Virus record (IMG/VR): IMGVR_UViG_3300020400_000035
Coordinates: 1-25,081 of that record
Reading direction: 5' to 3' (one strand)
DNA: 25,081 nucleotides
DNA from: a virus
Positions 1 to 6,925 of this stretch are shown piece by piece. Position numbers and translations under genes: made by a program. Within the stretch, counting starts at the first letter, position 1; every line of letters begins with the position of its first letter. Below the pieces are notes generated by a model. It was not told the DNA's origin, did not search any database, and was given only the letters and a program-made list of their open reading frames with translations.

Positions 1-820
1 CAAATGGTTTATTGAATCTTGTTTTCATTACTTTAACTGCTGATCTAATACCAGTAACATCTGATATCTTGTTTCCAGATTCATCTTCTTTAAGTTTTAG
101 TTTTTTCATAGCAACAACAATTGAACTTGCATATACAAATCCTTGTCCGCCACTAATCTTATCATCTGGATCAAACATATCCTGTGATGCGTATGTGTGA
201 TTCGTACAAACTAATCCCAAGTTCAACTCAGCGAACATGTTAACACAATTTCTTACAAGTGCTGTTAAGGCTTTTGGTTTTCTACCCATGTCACCTTTCA
301 AATCACCTTTTTCAAATTGTGCAGTGTCTGTTGGAGTCAGCAACATACCCAATGAATCAATTACAAACATAACTTTTGGTCTTTCGCTAACCTCTAGCGA
401 ACCATAATCGTTTCTATAATTTGTTACAAACTCAGAAATAGTTTTTGCTACATCATCAATCATTGCTACGTTGATACGCATTAATTTTTCTGGGGATGTA
501 TCCACTTCAAGTGCTTGTAACCAATTTTCATCTAATGCATTTTCTGAATCAAACACAATACAAAATATACCTTGCTTTTGTGCATTTTTGATAATGTTAC
601 CAGAAGCAACCAAACTCTTACCAGAACCTGATTCACCTGCCAACATTGTTACACGGCCTAGTGGTATACCTTTGTTAAAGTCGCCACTGATCAAATAGTT
701 TAGGCAGTAGTTTCCTGTTGAAATCCATGTGTCCGGATCAGAATCAAAACCTGTAGAAATACCACCGATGCTTTTTGTTATTGACTTTCTAAATTTACTT
801 ACGTCAAATGGTCTTACCAT
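1..820 (-). CDS. uvsX: UvsX RecA-like recombinase (3' end cut by window edge)
   Basis: Strand-exchange recombinase of the T4 UvsX/RecA family, which polymerises on gp32-coated single-stranded DNA for recombination-dependent replication and repair. Translating the minus strand gives about 273 residues. Walker A GESGSGKS lies at about residues 62-69 and a Walker B-like VMFVIDSLGM near residue 150, followed by the RecA-fold regions around TNHTYAS and ISGGQG. T4 UvsX is about 390 residues, so roughly the last 120 lie beyond base 1. The ATG at 820 is preceded by AGGAG with 5 nt spacing, which fixes the start. It lies directly downstream of gp32, its functional partner, and has its own sigma70-like promoter overlapping the gp32 stop. 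Identification is from motifs and translation by eye; confidence is high. Confidence 0.95.
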   Translation of the reverse strand, partial: MVRPFDVSKFRKSITKSIGGISTGFDSDPDTWISTGNYCLNYLISGDFNKGIPLGRVTMLAGESGSGKSLVASGNIIKNAQKQGIFCIVFDSENALDENWLQALEVDTSPEKLMRINVAMIDDVAKTISEFVTNYRNDYGSLEVSERPKVMFVIDSLGMLLTPTDTAQFEKGDLKGDMGRKPKALTALVRNCVNMFAELNLGLVCTNHTYASQDMFDPDDKISGGQGFVYASSIVVAMKKLKLKEDESGNKISDVTGIRSAVKVMKTRFNKPF

Positions 821-841
821 AATTTCTCCTTGTCTGTAATA

Positions 842-861
842 GTGCATGATTGCTCATGCAC
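842..861 (-). promoter_or_regulatory. Hairpin in the gp32-uvsX junction, near the uvsX mRNA 5' end
   Basis: Perfect 7-bp inverted repeat GTGCATG/CATGCAC with a 6-nt loop. It has no U-tract on the minus strand, so it does not look like an intrinsic terminator. The transcription start predicted from the promoter at 866-894 is about 859, so this stem would sit at the extreme 5' end of the uvsX mRNA, where it may protect the transcript. Alternatively it is an mRNA processing or attenuation site for gp32 read-through. Confidence 0.5.
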
Positions 862-865
862 CACT

Positions 866-894
866 ACTATACTATATTTTACTTGTTTTGTCTA
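866..894 (-). promoter_or_regulatory. Sigma70-like promoter for uvsX
   Basis: On the minus strand, -35 TAGACA (889-894), a 17-bp spacer and -10 TATAGT (866-871). The -35 overlaps the last codons of gp32 and the uvsX ATG is at 820, giving a predicted leader of about 39 nt that begins with the hairpin at 842-861. It would allow early uvsX expression independent of gp32. Confidence 0.55.
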
Positions 895-1907
895 GCTCTA
901 ATCATAGCCAAAATATCATCTGCTGATGCTTTTGACTTGTCTTCAGTTGCTGTTGCTGTTGCAGTAGCAGTTGCCACTTCTGGCTGTGCCACTGGTGCTT
1001 CTACTTTTGCTTCTACAACAGGTGTTTCTACTTTTGCTTCTGCCTGTGGAGCAGGAGTCGGAGTAGATGTTGCTGTTGTTGTTGCAGTTGTAGTTGCTGA
1101 TGCTTTCGAACTTGGTGATGATGCCATTCCAGCTGGTCTGTAATACTGACCAAATCTGCTTTCATCATATAATTCACCATCAACTGATGCTTTAAACATT
1201 TCTGCGATTATTTTTACTTCTTCCGCAGAAGGTTTCTTAGGAAGATAATCACCTAGATTATGTAACCCATGAGAGTCGATTGCTGATCTTTCACTATCAC
1301 TTACTGATCTTTCTTTGAAAGACCAAGTTGAAGTTGAATAATCTGCATAACCACCTTTTTGAGTTTTGGTTAATTTGAAGTCCCTACCTTTATCAATATC
1401 AGTTGGCAGATCTTCCATGTCTGGATTCATCAATGCTGATCTAATAATGTTAAAGATTGACGGATTAATTACAAAACGTCTAATTGGATTCTCCGGTGTT
1501 GAATCTTCTTCAAGTGGAGAGTTAACAACAAAACCTTGGAAAATGTATGAACGTTTTTTCCAGTATTTTCTACCCATGTCTTCTAGACTTGGATCTTTAA
1601 ACCATGGACGAATTTCACTTAATACTGGACATGGTTCTCCCCACATCTCCATACAAGGAACTTGTACCGTAGTTGGTTTTGCTTCAGACTGACCTTTGAT
1701 ACCAGCAAATGGTAATCTAATCATTTGTCTTTCAACCCAAAAGAAAGTATTGTTTGGATCTTTGTCTGATAAAAATCTTAGTGTTGCTGTTGTGCCTTCA
1801 GGAATATTCCAGAACGGATAAATTGCGTTGTCGCCTCCTGAACTATTTGGTGAACGTTTTACTTCTTGTTCTTGAAGTTTTGCTCTTATTTCTGCTAAAG
1901 TTGCCAT
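879..1907 (-). CDS. 32: gp32-like single-stranded DNA-binding protein
   Basis: Coats single-stranded DNA at the replication fork and during recombination and recruits partner proteins. Protein of 342 residues (T4 gp32: 301). The basic N-terminus (MATLAEIRAKLQEQE) resembles the cooperativity domain, followed by the OB-fold core (about 25-230) with aromatic-rich YPFWNIPEG, KYWKKRSYIFQGFVV and FGQYYRPAG. Only two cysteines appear in the zinc-site region (C85 and C93, in VPCMEMWGEPCPV), fewer than the T4 His/Cys3 set. Residues about 265-330 are a low-complexity Ser/Thr/Ala/Val/Pro linker containing ATTTATTTATS-like and KVETPVVEAKVEAPV repeats. The C-terminus (DDILAMIRARQNK) ends basic, unlike the acidic T4 tail. 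The leader carries four 10-nt repeats ending in the ribosome-binding site. It precedes uvsX. Confidence 0.93.
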   Translation of the reverse strand: MATLAEIRAKLQEQEVKRSPNSSGGDNAIYPFWNIPEGTTATLRFLSDKDPNNTFFWVERQMIRLPFAGIKGQSEAKPTTVQVPCMEMWGEPCPVLSEIRPWFKDPSLEDMGRKYWKKRSYIFQGFVVNSPLEEDSTPENPIRRFVINPSIFNIIRSALMNPDMEDLPTDIDKGRDFKLTKTQKGGYADYSTSTWSFKERSVSDSERSAIDSHGLHNLGDYLPKKPSAEEVKIIAEMFKASVDGELYDESRFGQYYRPAGMASSPSSKASATTTATTTATSTPTPAPQAEAKVETPVVEAKVEAPVAQPEVATATATATATEDKSKASADDILAMIRARQNK

Positions 1908-1910
1908 AAT

Positions 1911-1950
1911 GTATTCTCCTATATTAGCCTATGTTAGCCTATGTTTGCCT
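1911..1950 (-). repeat. Four tandem 10-nt repeats forming the gp32 leader (candidate autoregulatory operator)
   Basis: Reading toward gp32, the units are AGGCAAACAT, AGGCTAACAT, AGGCTAATAT and AGGAGAATAC, in exact 10-nt register and followed by ATT and the ATG at 1907. The last unit contains the Shine-Dalgarno AGGAG. T4 gp32 represses its own translation by binding cooperatively to an unstructured repeat-bearing leader, so this array is a natural candidate for the same role. Confidence 0.7.
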
Positions 1951-1957
1951 AAATTAA

Positions 1958-1979
1958 ATAATGTTATTCTCAACATTAT
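1958..1979 (-). promoter_or_regulatory. Hairpin at the 5' end of the gp32 leader
   Basis: Perfect 8-bp inverted repeat ATAATGTT/AACATTAT around a 6-nt loop. It lies at the predicted transcription start (about 1978) and immediately before an AU-rich run and the 10-nt repeats. In T4 a 5' pseudoknot nucleates gp32 binding on its own mRNA; this hairpin is in the equivalent place. I could not identify a second pairing that would make it a pseudoknot. Confidence 0.55.
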
Positions 1980-1984
1980 CTACT

Positions 1985-2013
1985 AGTATATTTATTCTTT
2001 TTGTATTTGTCAA
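1985..2013 (-). promoter_or_regulatory. Strong sigma70-like promoter for gp32, overlapping a late TAAATA box
   Basis: Minus strand: -35 TTGACA (2008-2013), 17-bp spacer, -10 TATACT (1985-1990). A TAAATA late-type box (1989-1994) overlaps the -10, so the same site may serve both early and late transcription. Predicted start is about 1978, giving a leader of about 71 nt that contains the hairpin and repeats. Confidence 0.7.
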
Positions 2014-2027
2014 GTGATTTTTTGAAG

Positions 2028-2064
2028 AAAAAGAACCATAGTATAGAAACCTTAGGTTCTTTTT
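2028..2064 (-). terminator. Intrinsic terminator after the 745-residue gene
   Basis: Minus strand AAAAAGAACC pairs with GGTTCTTTTT (10 bp, 17-nt loop) and ends in a run of U, starting 16 nt after the stop of the gene at 2080. It separates the long late operon from the gp32/uvsX early unit. Confidence 0.65.
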
Positions 2065-2079
2065 GTTGGGAGGTGTTTA

Positions 2080-4317
2080 CTAAAGACCTGCTAGATCTTT
2101 AATTCTTTGAATATTTTGATCTTCGTCTGCTTGTTCGTTAACTTCGTAACCAGCTTTTGATAATACATCTACTACAGCACGTTCTGGACTCATTGTGTGA
2201 ATATTTACGCCACCTTGTATCATTTCGTTTGGTTCACATGATGCTTTAATGCCAGCTTTTCCTAATAACAATTCCATTTCATCACAATCTTTATCTGTGA
2301 TTCCTCTGTCCATGTCATAGTCACCGTCAACTCTGAGTGTGTGCATATATGGTTCTGCTGTACCTTCATAACCACTTGCTTCAGTTCTTGCATTTTCCAT
2401 TTCATCTGCAATAGCATTTAACCAAGTTGGCTCTGATGGATGTCTATCACCATCTGATACGTCAGCATAACCAATTGAGTCTGCTTCTTTTCTTAGCATT
2501 GCAATAATTTCTTGTTTTGATTTACCTGCATACATGCTCTTAGGATCTTTAATATCACTCATTACTGCATCTTTGTATTCTTCAAAGTCATGCATGTCAG
2601 CAAATCTTTCTGAATCTAAATCTGCTTGAGTCATTGGCTCTTCTTTCATGCCTTTTTCTTTTGCTTCAGCATCTAATTCTGCTTTACGTCTCATTAATTC
2701 TTTTTTAAGTTTTTCATCTTTGTGAGTGTTTGGATCCATTTGAATATCTTGTAAGGCTTTTTTCTTTGCCATGTAATCTTCTTTGTCTTTAATGCCAGAA
2801 TCATGTGACTCATTCTTTTTACTTAATCTCTGTATTTCGTGACAGTTGCAATGAGCACAATCTGGACCACATGAACATTCCATTACTGGTGCACCACAGC
2901 ATACTTCTGGACATACCAATTTGCCATCTACTTTTCTTTCAAGCATAAATGATTCATCTTCACCAAATGGTGCTACTGCTTCTTCTAATTCTGTTTCTGG
3001 ATTTGGAACAATGTCTTCTGCTTTTGGCAATGCTTCTGGTTCTGGTTTGACCGTTTTCATACTTGCCGCTTTAATAATTGCTTTTGCAACTTGATTTTCT
3101 ATTTCAGTTGGTTGCGGTGCAAATTTGCTAGTGTGCATGTGTCCGTACTTGTCAGAAAGTCTTGATAAAAATACACTCATTTCATCATCTTTAATTCTAC
3201 CTGCCAAGTCTGCTAATCTAAATGAAATTTTTGCTTCTTTGTTAGTAAATGCACCAACTTGTTCTGGATCATAATCTGTTTTTGCAGGTGACATTAATTC
3301 TACTTCTTCACCTGACTTTAATCTTTGCATAATTCTTTGTGCCATTGCTGGAGTTGTGTTGTCTTGTTCTTTTTTTGCTTCATCTACAATTGATTGTAGT
3401 AAAGGAAGAACTTCACCAATCTTTTCATCAAATTTTGTAACTGTAAATTTGTCTTTTAATTCTTCAAGTGCTTCAATTGTTGGCTCTACTGATTCTGATG
3501 CTTTGTAGTTTTCTACAAAGTCAGCATAACCACTTGCAGTTGTTAACTTGTGAATTGATTTTTTAATATTTCCAATTTTATTATCAACTAATGGTAAAAT
3601 ATCTGCCGCTTGTTCTTGTACTTGACTAAAACGTCTTGCGTATTTTGTAACTTCTTTTAATTTTGCTAATTGATCTGATAGGTTAACAATTGCTTCACCT
3701 ACTTCATCATGTGGTTTACCACCTGCGTGTACGTGTCTTGCCATTGCTCTAGCACCATTTAAATGAATGTGTGGATATTTAAATCTTTCACCTTCTGATG
3801 TTTCTACGAAAATACCTTGAATATTTCTTGATCTTGCACCTCTGCTAGTTTCATCAACTGCTTTATTGTGTCTAACGATCACCTTTACACCTTCAAGTTT
3901 TTGTTCACTTGTTTTTGTTGATCCTTGTAACGGTGTATAACCTTCTGTTTGTAATTCACTCATTTGCTTTTCTGTCCTATTTTGATCAATTTTAAATGCA
4001 TAGTTTTTTGGTTTTAACTCTTTACCAAAAATCCTATGATCAAAATCTAGCATATAACTTTTTGAAATATGCTTAATGTTATTTATGACTCCTTTAACTT
4101 TTTCGTCTGTTTTTTCAGAACCCTGATGTAGTTTAATTTCACTATTATCTGGGTCAAGATGCACCATATAATTAGGTTCTTTTACGTAAAAATAACGTGA
4201 TTCTTCTGGATTTACTGTTTCATTACCAGTAGCAGAGTCATACATTTTGACATCATGCCCAGAACCCTTGATGATTTTAAATATCTTACTCGAAATTGTG
4301 TTATAATCTACTGCCAT
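2080..4317 (-). CDS. Conserved phage protein with an eight-cysteine cluster, function unknown
   Basis: Protein of 745 residues, directly downstream of gp17. The N-terminal 230 residues are mixed alpha/beta, including a stretch near 163-230 (SRNIQGIFVETSEGERFKYP then RAMARHVHAGGKPHDEVGEA) that recalls conserved proteins of T4-like marine phages; that resemblance is from memory. Residues 230-420 are helical and charged. Residues 469-493 hold eight cysteines plus a terminal histidine (C469, C473, C474, C481, C483, C487, C490, C492, H493), a likely metal-binding knob. The rest is acidic and helical. The late box TATAAATA ends 5 nt before the ATG with no ribosome-binding site, suggesting a leaderless late mRNA. 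Length and late context suggest a virion or packaging-associated protein, but no function is assigned. Confidence 0.85.
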   Translation of the reverse strand: MAVDYNTISSKIFKIIKGSGHDVKMYDSATGNETVNPEESRYFYVKEPNYMVHLDPDNSEIKLHQGSEKTDEKVKGVINNIKHISKSYMLDFDHRIFGKELKPKNYAFKIDQNRTEKQMSELQTEGYTPLQGSTKTSEQKLEGVKVIVRHNKAVDETSRGARSRNIQGIFVETSEGERFKYPHIHLNGARAMARHVHAGGKPHDEVGEAIVNLSDQLAKLKEVTKYARRFSQVQEQAADILPLVDNKIGNIKKSIHKLTTASGYADFVENYKASESVEPTIEALEELKDKFTVTKFDEKIGEVLPLLQSIVDEAKKEQDNTTPAMAQRIMQRLKSGEEVELMSPAKTDYDPEQVGAFTNKEAKISFRLADLAGRIKDDEMSVFLSRLSDKYGHMHTSKFAPQPTEIENQVAKAIIKAASMKTVKPEPEALPKAEDIVPNPETELEEAVAPFGEDESFMLERKVDGKLVCPEVCCGAPVMECSCGPDCAHCNCHEIQRLSKKNESHDSGIKDKEDYMAKKKALQDIQMDPNTHKDEKLKKELMRRKAELDAEAKEKGMKEEPMTQADLDSERFADMHDFEEYKDAVMSDIKDPKSMYAGKSKQEIIAMLRKEADSIGYADVSDGDRHPSEPTWLNAIADEMENARTEASGYEGTAEPYMHTLRVDGDYDMDRGITDKDCDEMELLLGKAGIKASCEPNEMIQGGVNIHTMSPERAVVDVLSKAGYEVNEQADEDQNIQRIKDLAGL

Positions 4318-4322
4318 ACTTG

Positions 4323-4330
4323 TATTTATA
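4323..4330 (-). promoter_or_regulatory. T4-type late promoter box TATAAATA (leaderless start)
   Basis: Exact TATAAATA on the minus strand, 5 nt before the ATG at 4317. No -35 TTGACA is seen about 17 bp upstream. The same arrangement occurs before gp17. Confidence 0.7.
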
Positions 4331-4335
4331 CTTTC

Positions 4336-5931
4336 CTATATGATTATTGGCATCGGATCTTGATAATCATCATCGTCATCTAATTGAGCTCCTAATGATT
4401 GCTCCATTGTAGCGTCATATTTTGTTAAAAAATCCGTCATACGTACTACTAATAACAATGCTGATACTAAATCATCATGCTCCCCTGATTTTGCTTCAAA
4501 AGAATTACCTTTTGCAACAAATACTTTTAGTTCTCTTATAAGTGGTTTTGAAAATAGTGTAATTTTATCTGTTTCTACCCATGCTTTTAGTTTAGAACAA
4601 GCAGTAACCTTTGATTTATTTGTAGTATTGTAACCTTTACGTACTACTCTACGTTGTTGACCGCCTTTACGTGGCTCATGTAAGAAATATCCTGGAAATT
4701 TATCTTCTCCCATTTCGTCAACAGTTACAATTGCGGCTTCACCAAGTGTATTATTTTCAATAGTCCAATATATTTCTGGATTTGGCGTGCCAGTTGCTCG
4801 TAACTGTTGATCTATTTCTTTGAGTATGCTGTGCATAACTCTAACTTGCCCCTGGATAGGCGTTTTGTTGTGTTGCCATTCAGCAACTTGTTTGAAATCT
4901 GGTAAACTAAACACTTGTATGGCCGCAAAGTCTCCACCTGTGCCCAAGCATGGATCCAATGATACCACATAAGTGTTACCTTTTTGCACTTTTTGATACC
5001 AACGCACTTGACCATGCTTCACTAAAGGTTGTGTTCCTTGTAATGTAATTAATTTTATACCATCAATAAGTGTTTCGTCAAAAGCGATAAACTCGCATTC
5101 ATGTTCTCTTCTAAATCTTTCTTCACCAATACGTTGTCTTTCTTCTTTGGCCCATTCATCATTTCTTTCAGGGTGTTGACTCCAGTGTACAAACTTCGGT
5201 CTGAAACCATTTAATCCTACTTCTGCTGGATTACCATATTCATCTTGTAATTTATTAGCACCTCTCCATAATTGTGCAAACAAATCATCATCATTATTTG
5301 GTGTAGATGTAATAATACATTTACCACCTGTTGACAAAGTTGGTGATAAGGAAGTCCAAAACTCTCTTGCTTTGTTTTGTGGTTCAACGAACGCAAACTC
5401 ATCCATGTATATCATTGAAATGGACATACCACGTCCTGTTGTTTCTGTGGTTGTTTGTGCTATGATCCTTGAACCATTATCAAAATCCATCGATCCTTTA
5501 TTATAACTTGTTACTCCACATCTAATATAGTCAGGACATTCTTCGTACGCAAATCTCACACGTTGCATAATATCTTGTGCACCTTGGTATTTGTGTGCCG
5601 CAATTAATATTAATGTATCCGGATGAAACATAGCATACCATAATAAGTATCCCGCCGCACAGGTTGTCTTACCTGTTTGCCTCGCACACATGGCGATAGC
5701 AAATCTATAACCATTATATGTTTCTAATAATTCTTCTTGGAATGGATATGGATTAAATTTCATACGTCCTTTAGTAGGATGTTGAATCCACATGTGTGTT
5801 TTCATAAAATGTATGTAACCATCTTTTAAATCTGCACACTTTTTTAAATCTTGTAATTGTTCTTCTGTGTATTTAGATTTTGCGTATGCTTTTTTGACTA
5901 GATTACCTTCTAAAACTTTACTGCGTGACAT
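4336..5931 (-). CDS. 17: gp17 terminase large subunit (packaging ATPase-nuclease)
   Basis: Motor that pumps DNA through the portal into the prohead and cuts the concatemer. Protein of 531 residues (T4 gp17: 610). The ATPase domain has Walker A ARQTGKTT at 83-90 and Walker B MIYMDE at 173-178, followed by the coupling motif region ITSTP (207-211). The C-terminal RNase H-fold nuclease has likely metal ligands D326 (VVSLDPCLGTGGD), E392 (TIENNTLGEA) and D486/D487 (EHDDLVSAL). The C-terminus is very acidic (run of Asp at 518-522). TATAAATA lies 5 nt before the ATG with no Shine-Dalgarno, so a leaderless late transcript is predicted. The small subunit gp16 is about 1.6 kb upstream on the same strand, not adjacent as in T4. 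Confidence 0.97.
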   Translation of the reverse strand: MSRSKVLEGNLVKKAYAKSKYTEEQLQDLKKCADLKDGYIHFMKTHMWIQHPTKGRMKFNPYPFQEELLETYNGYRFAIAMCARQTGKTTCAAGYLLWYAMFHPDTLILIAAHKYQGAQDIMQRVRFAYEECPDYIRCGVTSYNKGSMDFDNGSRIIAQTTTETTGRGMSISMIYMDEFAFVEPQNKAREFWTSLSPTLSTGGKCIITSTPNNDDDLFAQLWRGANKLQDEYGNPAEVGLNGFRPKFVHWSQHPERNDEWAKEERQRIGEERFRREHECEFIAFDETLIDGIKLITLQGTQPLVKHGQVRWYQKVQKGNTYVVSLDPCLGTGGDFAAIQVFSLPDFKQVAEWQHNKTPIQGQVRVMHSILKEIDQQLRATGTPNPEIYWTIENNTLGEAAIVTVDEMGEDKFPGYFLHEPRKGGQQRRVVRKGYNTTNKSKVTACSKLKAWVETDKITLFSKPLIRELKVFVAKGNSFEAKSGEHDDLVSALLLVVRMTDFLTKYDATMEQSLGAQLDDDDDYQDPMPIII

Positions 5932-5936
5932 ACATG

Positions 5937-5944
5937 TATTTATA
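5937..5944 (-). promoter_or_regulatory. T4-type late promoter box TATAAATA for gp17
   Basis: Exact TATAAATA followed by CATGT and the gp17 ATG at 5931. If the box is centred near -10, as in T4 late promoters, transcription starts at or within a base of the start codon. Confidence 0.72.
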
Positions 5945-5960
5945 CTAATTAAATGCGTAC

Positions 5961-6224
5961 TTAATGAATATTGAATATATCGTCTACAGGATTAAATTCT
6001 ACCTGTTGTAAGTGTCCTGAATGTGCCAAATAGATGTCTTGGATCACTGCATCTATATTGTCATGCCAATGATTTAGAAATTTATGGGCTCTTGGAAACT
6101 GTGGAGGTATATCATCAAACTGCCACATGAACAATTGTATCACACTTTGATAGTCAGGCATAAAATAATATACCTTCATTGTTGTGATTCTAGTATCATA
6201 AAGTATTTGATCTCTGATACGCAT
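5961..6224 (-). CDS. Small conserved-looking protein upstream of gp17, function unknown
   Basis: Protein of 87 residues, rich in aromatic residues and histidine (MKVYYFMPDYQSVIQLFMWQFDDIPPQFP, broken here only by residues; HKFLNHWHDNID). No signal peptide or transmembrane segment. CTAAATA stands 5 nt before the ATG at 6224 and supports the longer start MRIRDQ rather than the internal Met at residue 16. It is followed after about 29 nt by the gp17 start with its own late box. I do not recognise a function; position next to terminase suggests a late, possibly packaging-related role, which is inference only. Confidence 0.75.
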   Translation of the reverse strand: MRIRDQILYDTRITTMKVYYFMPDYQSVIQLFMWQFDDIPPQFPRAHKFLNHWHDNIDAVIQDIYLAHSGHLQQVEFNPVDDIFNIH

Positions 6225-6229
6225 ACAAA

Positions 6230-6235
6230 TATTTA
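6230..6235 (-). promoter_or_regulatory. Late promoter box (C)TAAATA for the 87-residue gene
   Basis: TAAATA on the minus strand with TTTGT between it and the ATG at 6224: the same 5-nt spacing as before gp17 and the 745-residue gene, and no ribosome-binding site. Confidence 0.55.
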
Positions 6236-6242
6236 GTGCGTT

Positions 6243-6614
6243 CTAGGATACTAGTAATACGATAATATAATATGTTAGATAATGTAAGCCTTGGTCAATT
6301 GAACACAAAAACCAATAAGCCTTTTCAGGAGACTTTACATTAAACTTTCGTTGTGTTCTACTTTTTAAAAAATCAATGTGCCAATGTGCTATGTAATCAA
6401 ACATACCAAATACTATAGCAAGTGGCCATGGTATAAAAAATAATAGTACAAGCATTGTACCAATGCCATGTTGTATATAATGTGTATGTGCTGATAATGA
6501 AGTGTATGTTGATTTTTTTTGGCTATATGTTAATAAACTTTGTAGCCATAGATCAACTGTGCAGTGTTTCAGTAGTATTAAAAAGTATAAACTACTTACT
6601 TCAACAGTAGACAC
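6243..6614 (-). CDS. DUF3307-like membrane protein
   Basis: Protein of 123 residues with two or three hydrophobic segments (about 8-18, 52-70 and 112-122). The pattern of polar residues in the membrane resembles the DUF3307 family: H17-x3-D21-x3-Q25 near the N-terminus, several His at 43-49, D73-x3-H77-x3-D81-x2-K84, and a C-terminal D107Q108-x2-H111-x3-Y115. The family's biochemical role is not established; it is found in bacteria and large phages. The start is GTG at 6614, a few bases after the stop of the upstream gene at 6620, which suggests translational coupling. The assignment rests on remembered family signatures. Confidence 0.72.
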   Translation of the reverse strand: MSTVEVSSLYFLILLKHCTVDLWLQSLLTYSQKKSTYTSLSAHTHYIQHGIGTMLVLLFFIPWPLAIVFGMFDYIAHWHIDFLKSRTQRKFNVKSPEKAYWFLCSIDQGLHYLTYYIIVLLVS

Positions 6615-6619
6615 TTGAA

Positions 6620-6925
6620 TTATTCTTCGATTTTAAAATTTTTATATTCTTCTGCTAAACGTGATTCTTTTTCTTCTAAAGATTCACCAGCAACAATTGG
6701 ATTGTCACCTTGTCTTGCAGGAACAAATCTTAACTTGCGTTGTGCCTTTTTAGATGGTGTTAATGCATCAATGTCAATCTCTTGCTCATCTGGTTCATTA
6801 GTACCAGCAACTTCAACATCTTCTTCTGCAACATCTTTGTTTGTTACAACAACAACAGTTGGCTGAATACCAGCAAGTGAAAGTAATCTTGACAATGCAT
6901 CATTTTCGTTAATTTTGTCTGACAT
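6620..6925 (-). CDS. Small acidic protein, function unknown
   Basis: Protein of 101 residues, strongly acidic in the middle (roughly 31-55, including EEDVEVAGTNEPDEQEIDID) with a short basic patch (SKKAQRKLRFVPARQ) after it and a charged helical C-terminus. Its ATG overlaps the stop of the upstream gene (TAATG at 6925), so it is translationally coupled. Charge distribution and setting in a head-gene cluster would suit a scaffold-like or head accessory protein, but no homology is recognised. Confidence 0.75.
   Translation of the reverse strand: MSDKINENDALSRLLSLAGIQPTVVVVTNKDVAEEDVEVAGTNEPDEQEIDIDALTPSKKAQRKLRFVPARQGDNPIVAGESLEEKESRLAEEYKNFKIEE

Noticed and set aside
850-1143. Plus-strand frame rich in Val/Ala repeats opposite the gp32 tail
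   Set aside because: It is the complement of the gp32 low-complexity linker; the repeats belong to gp32.
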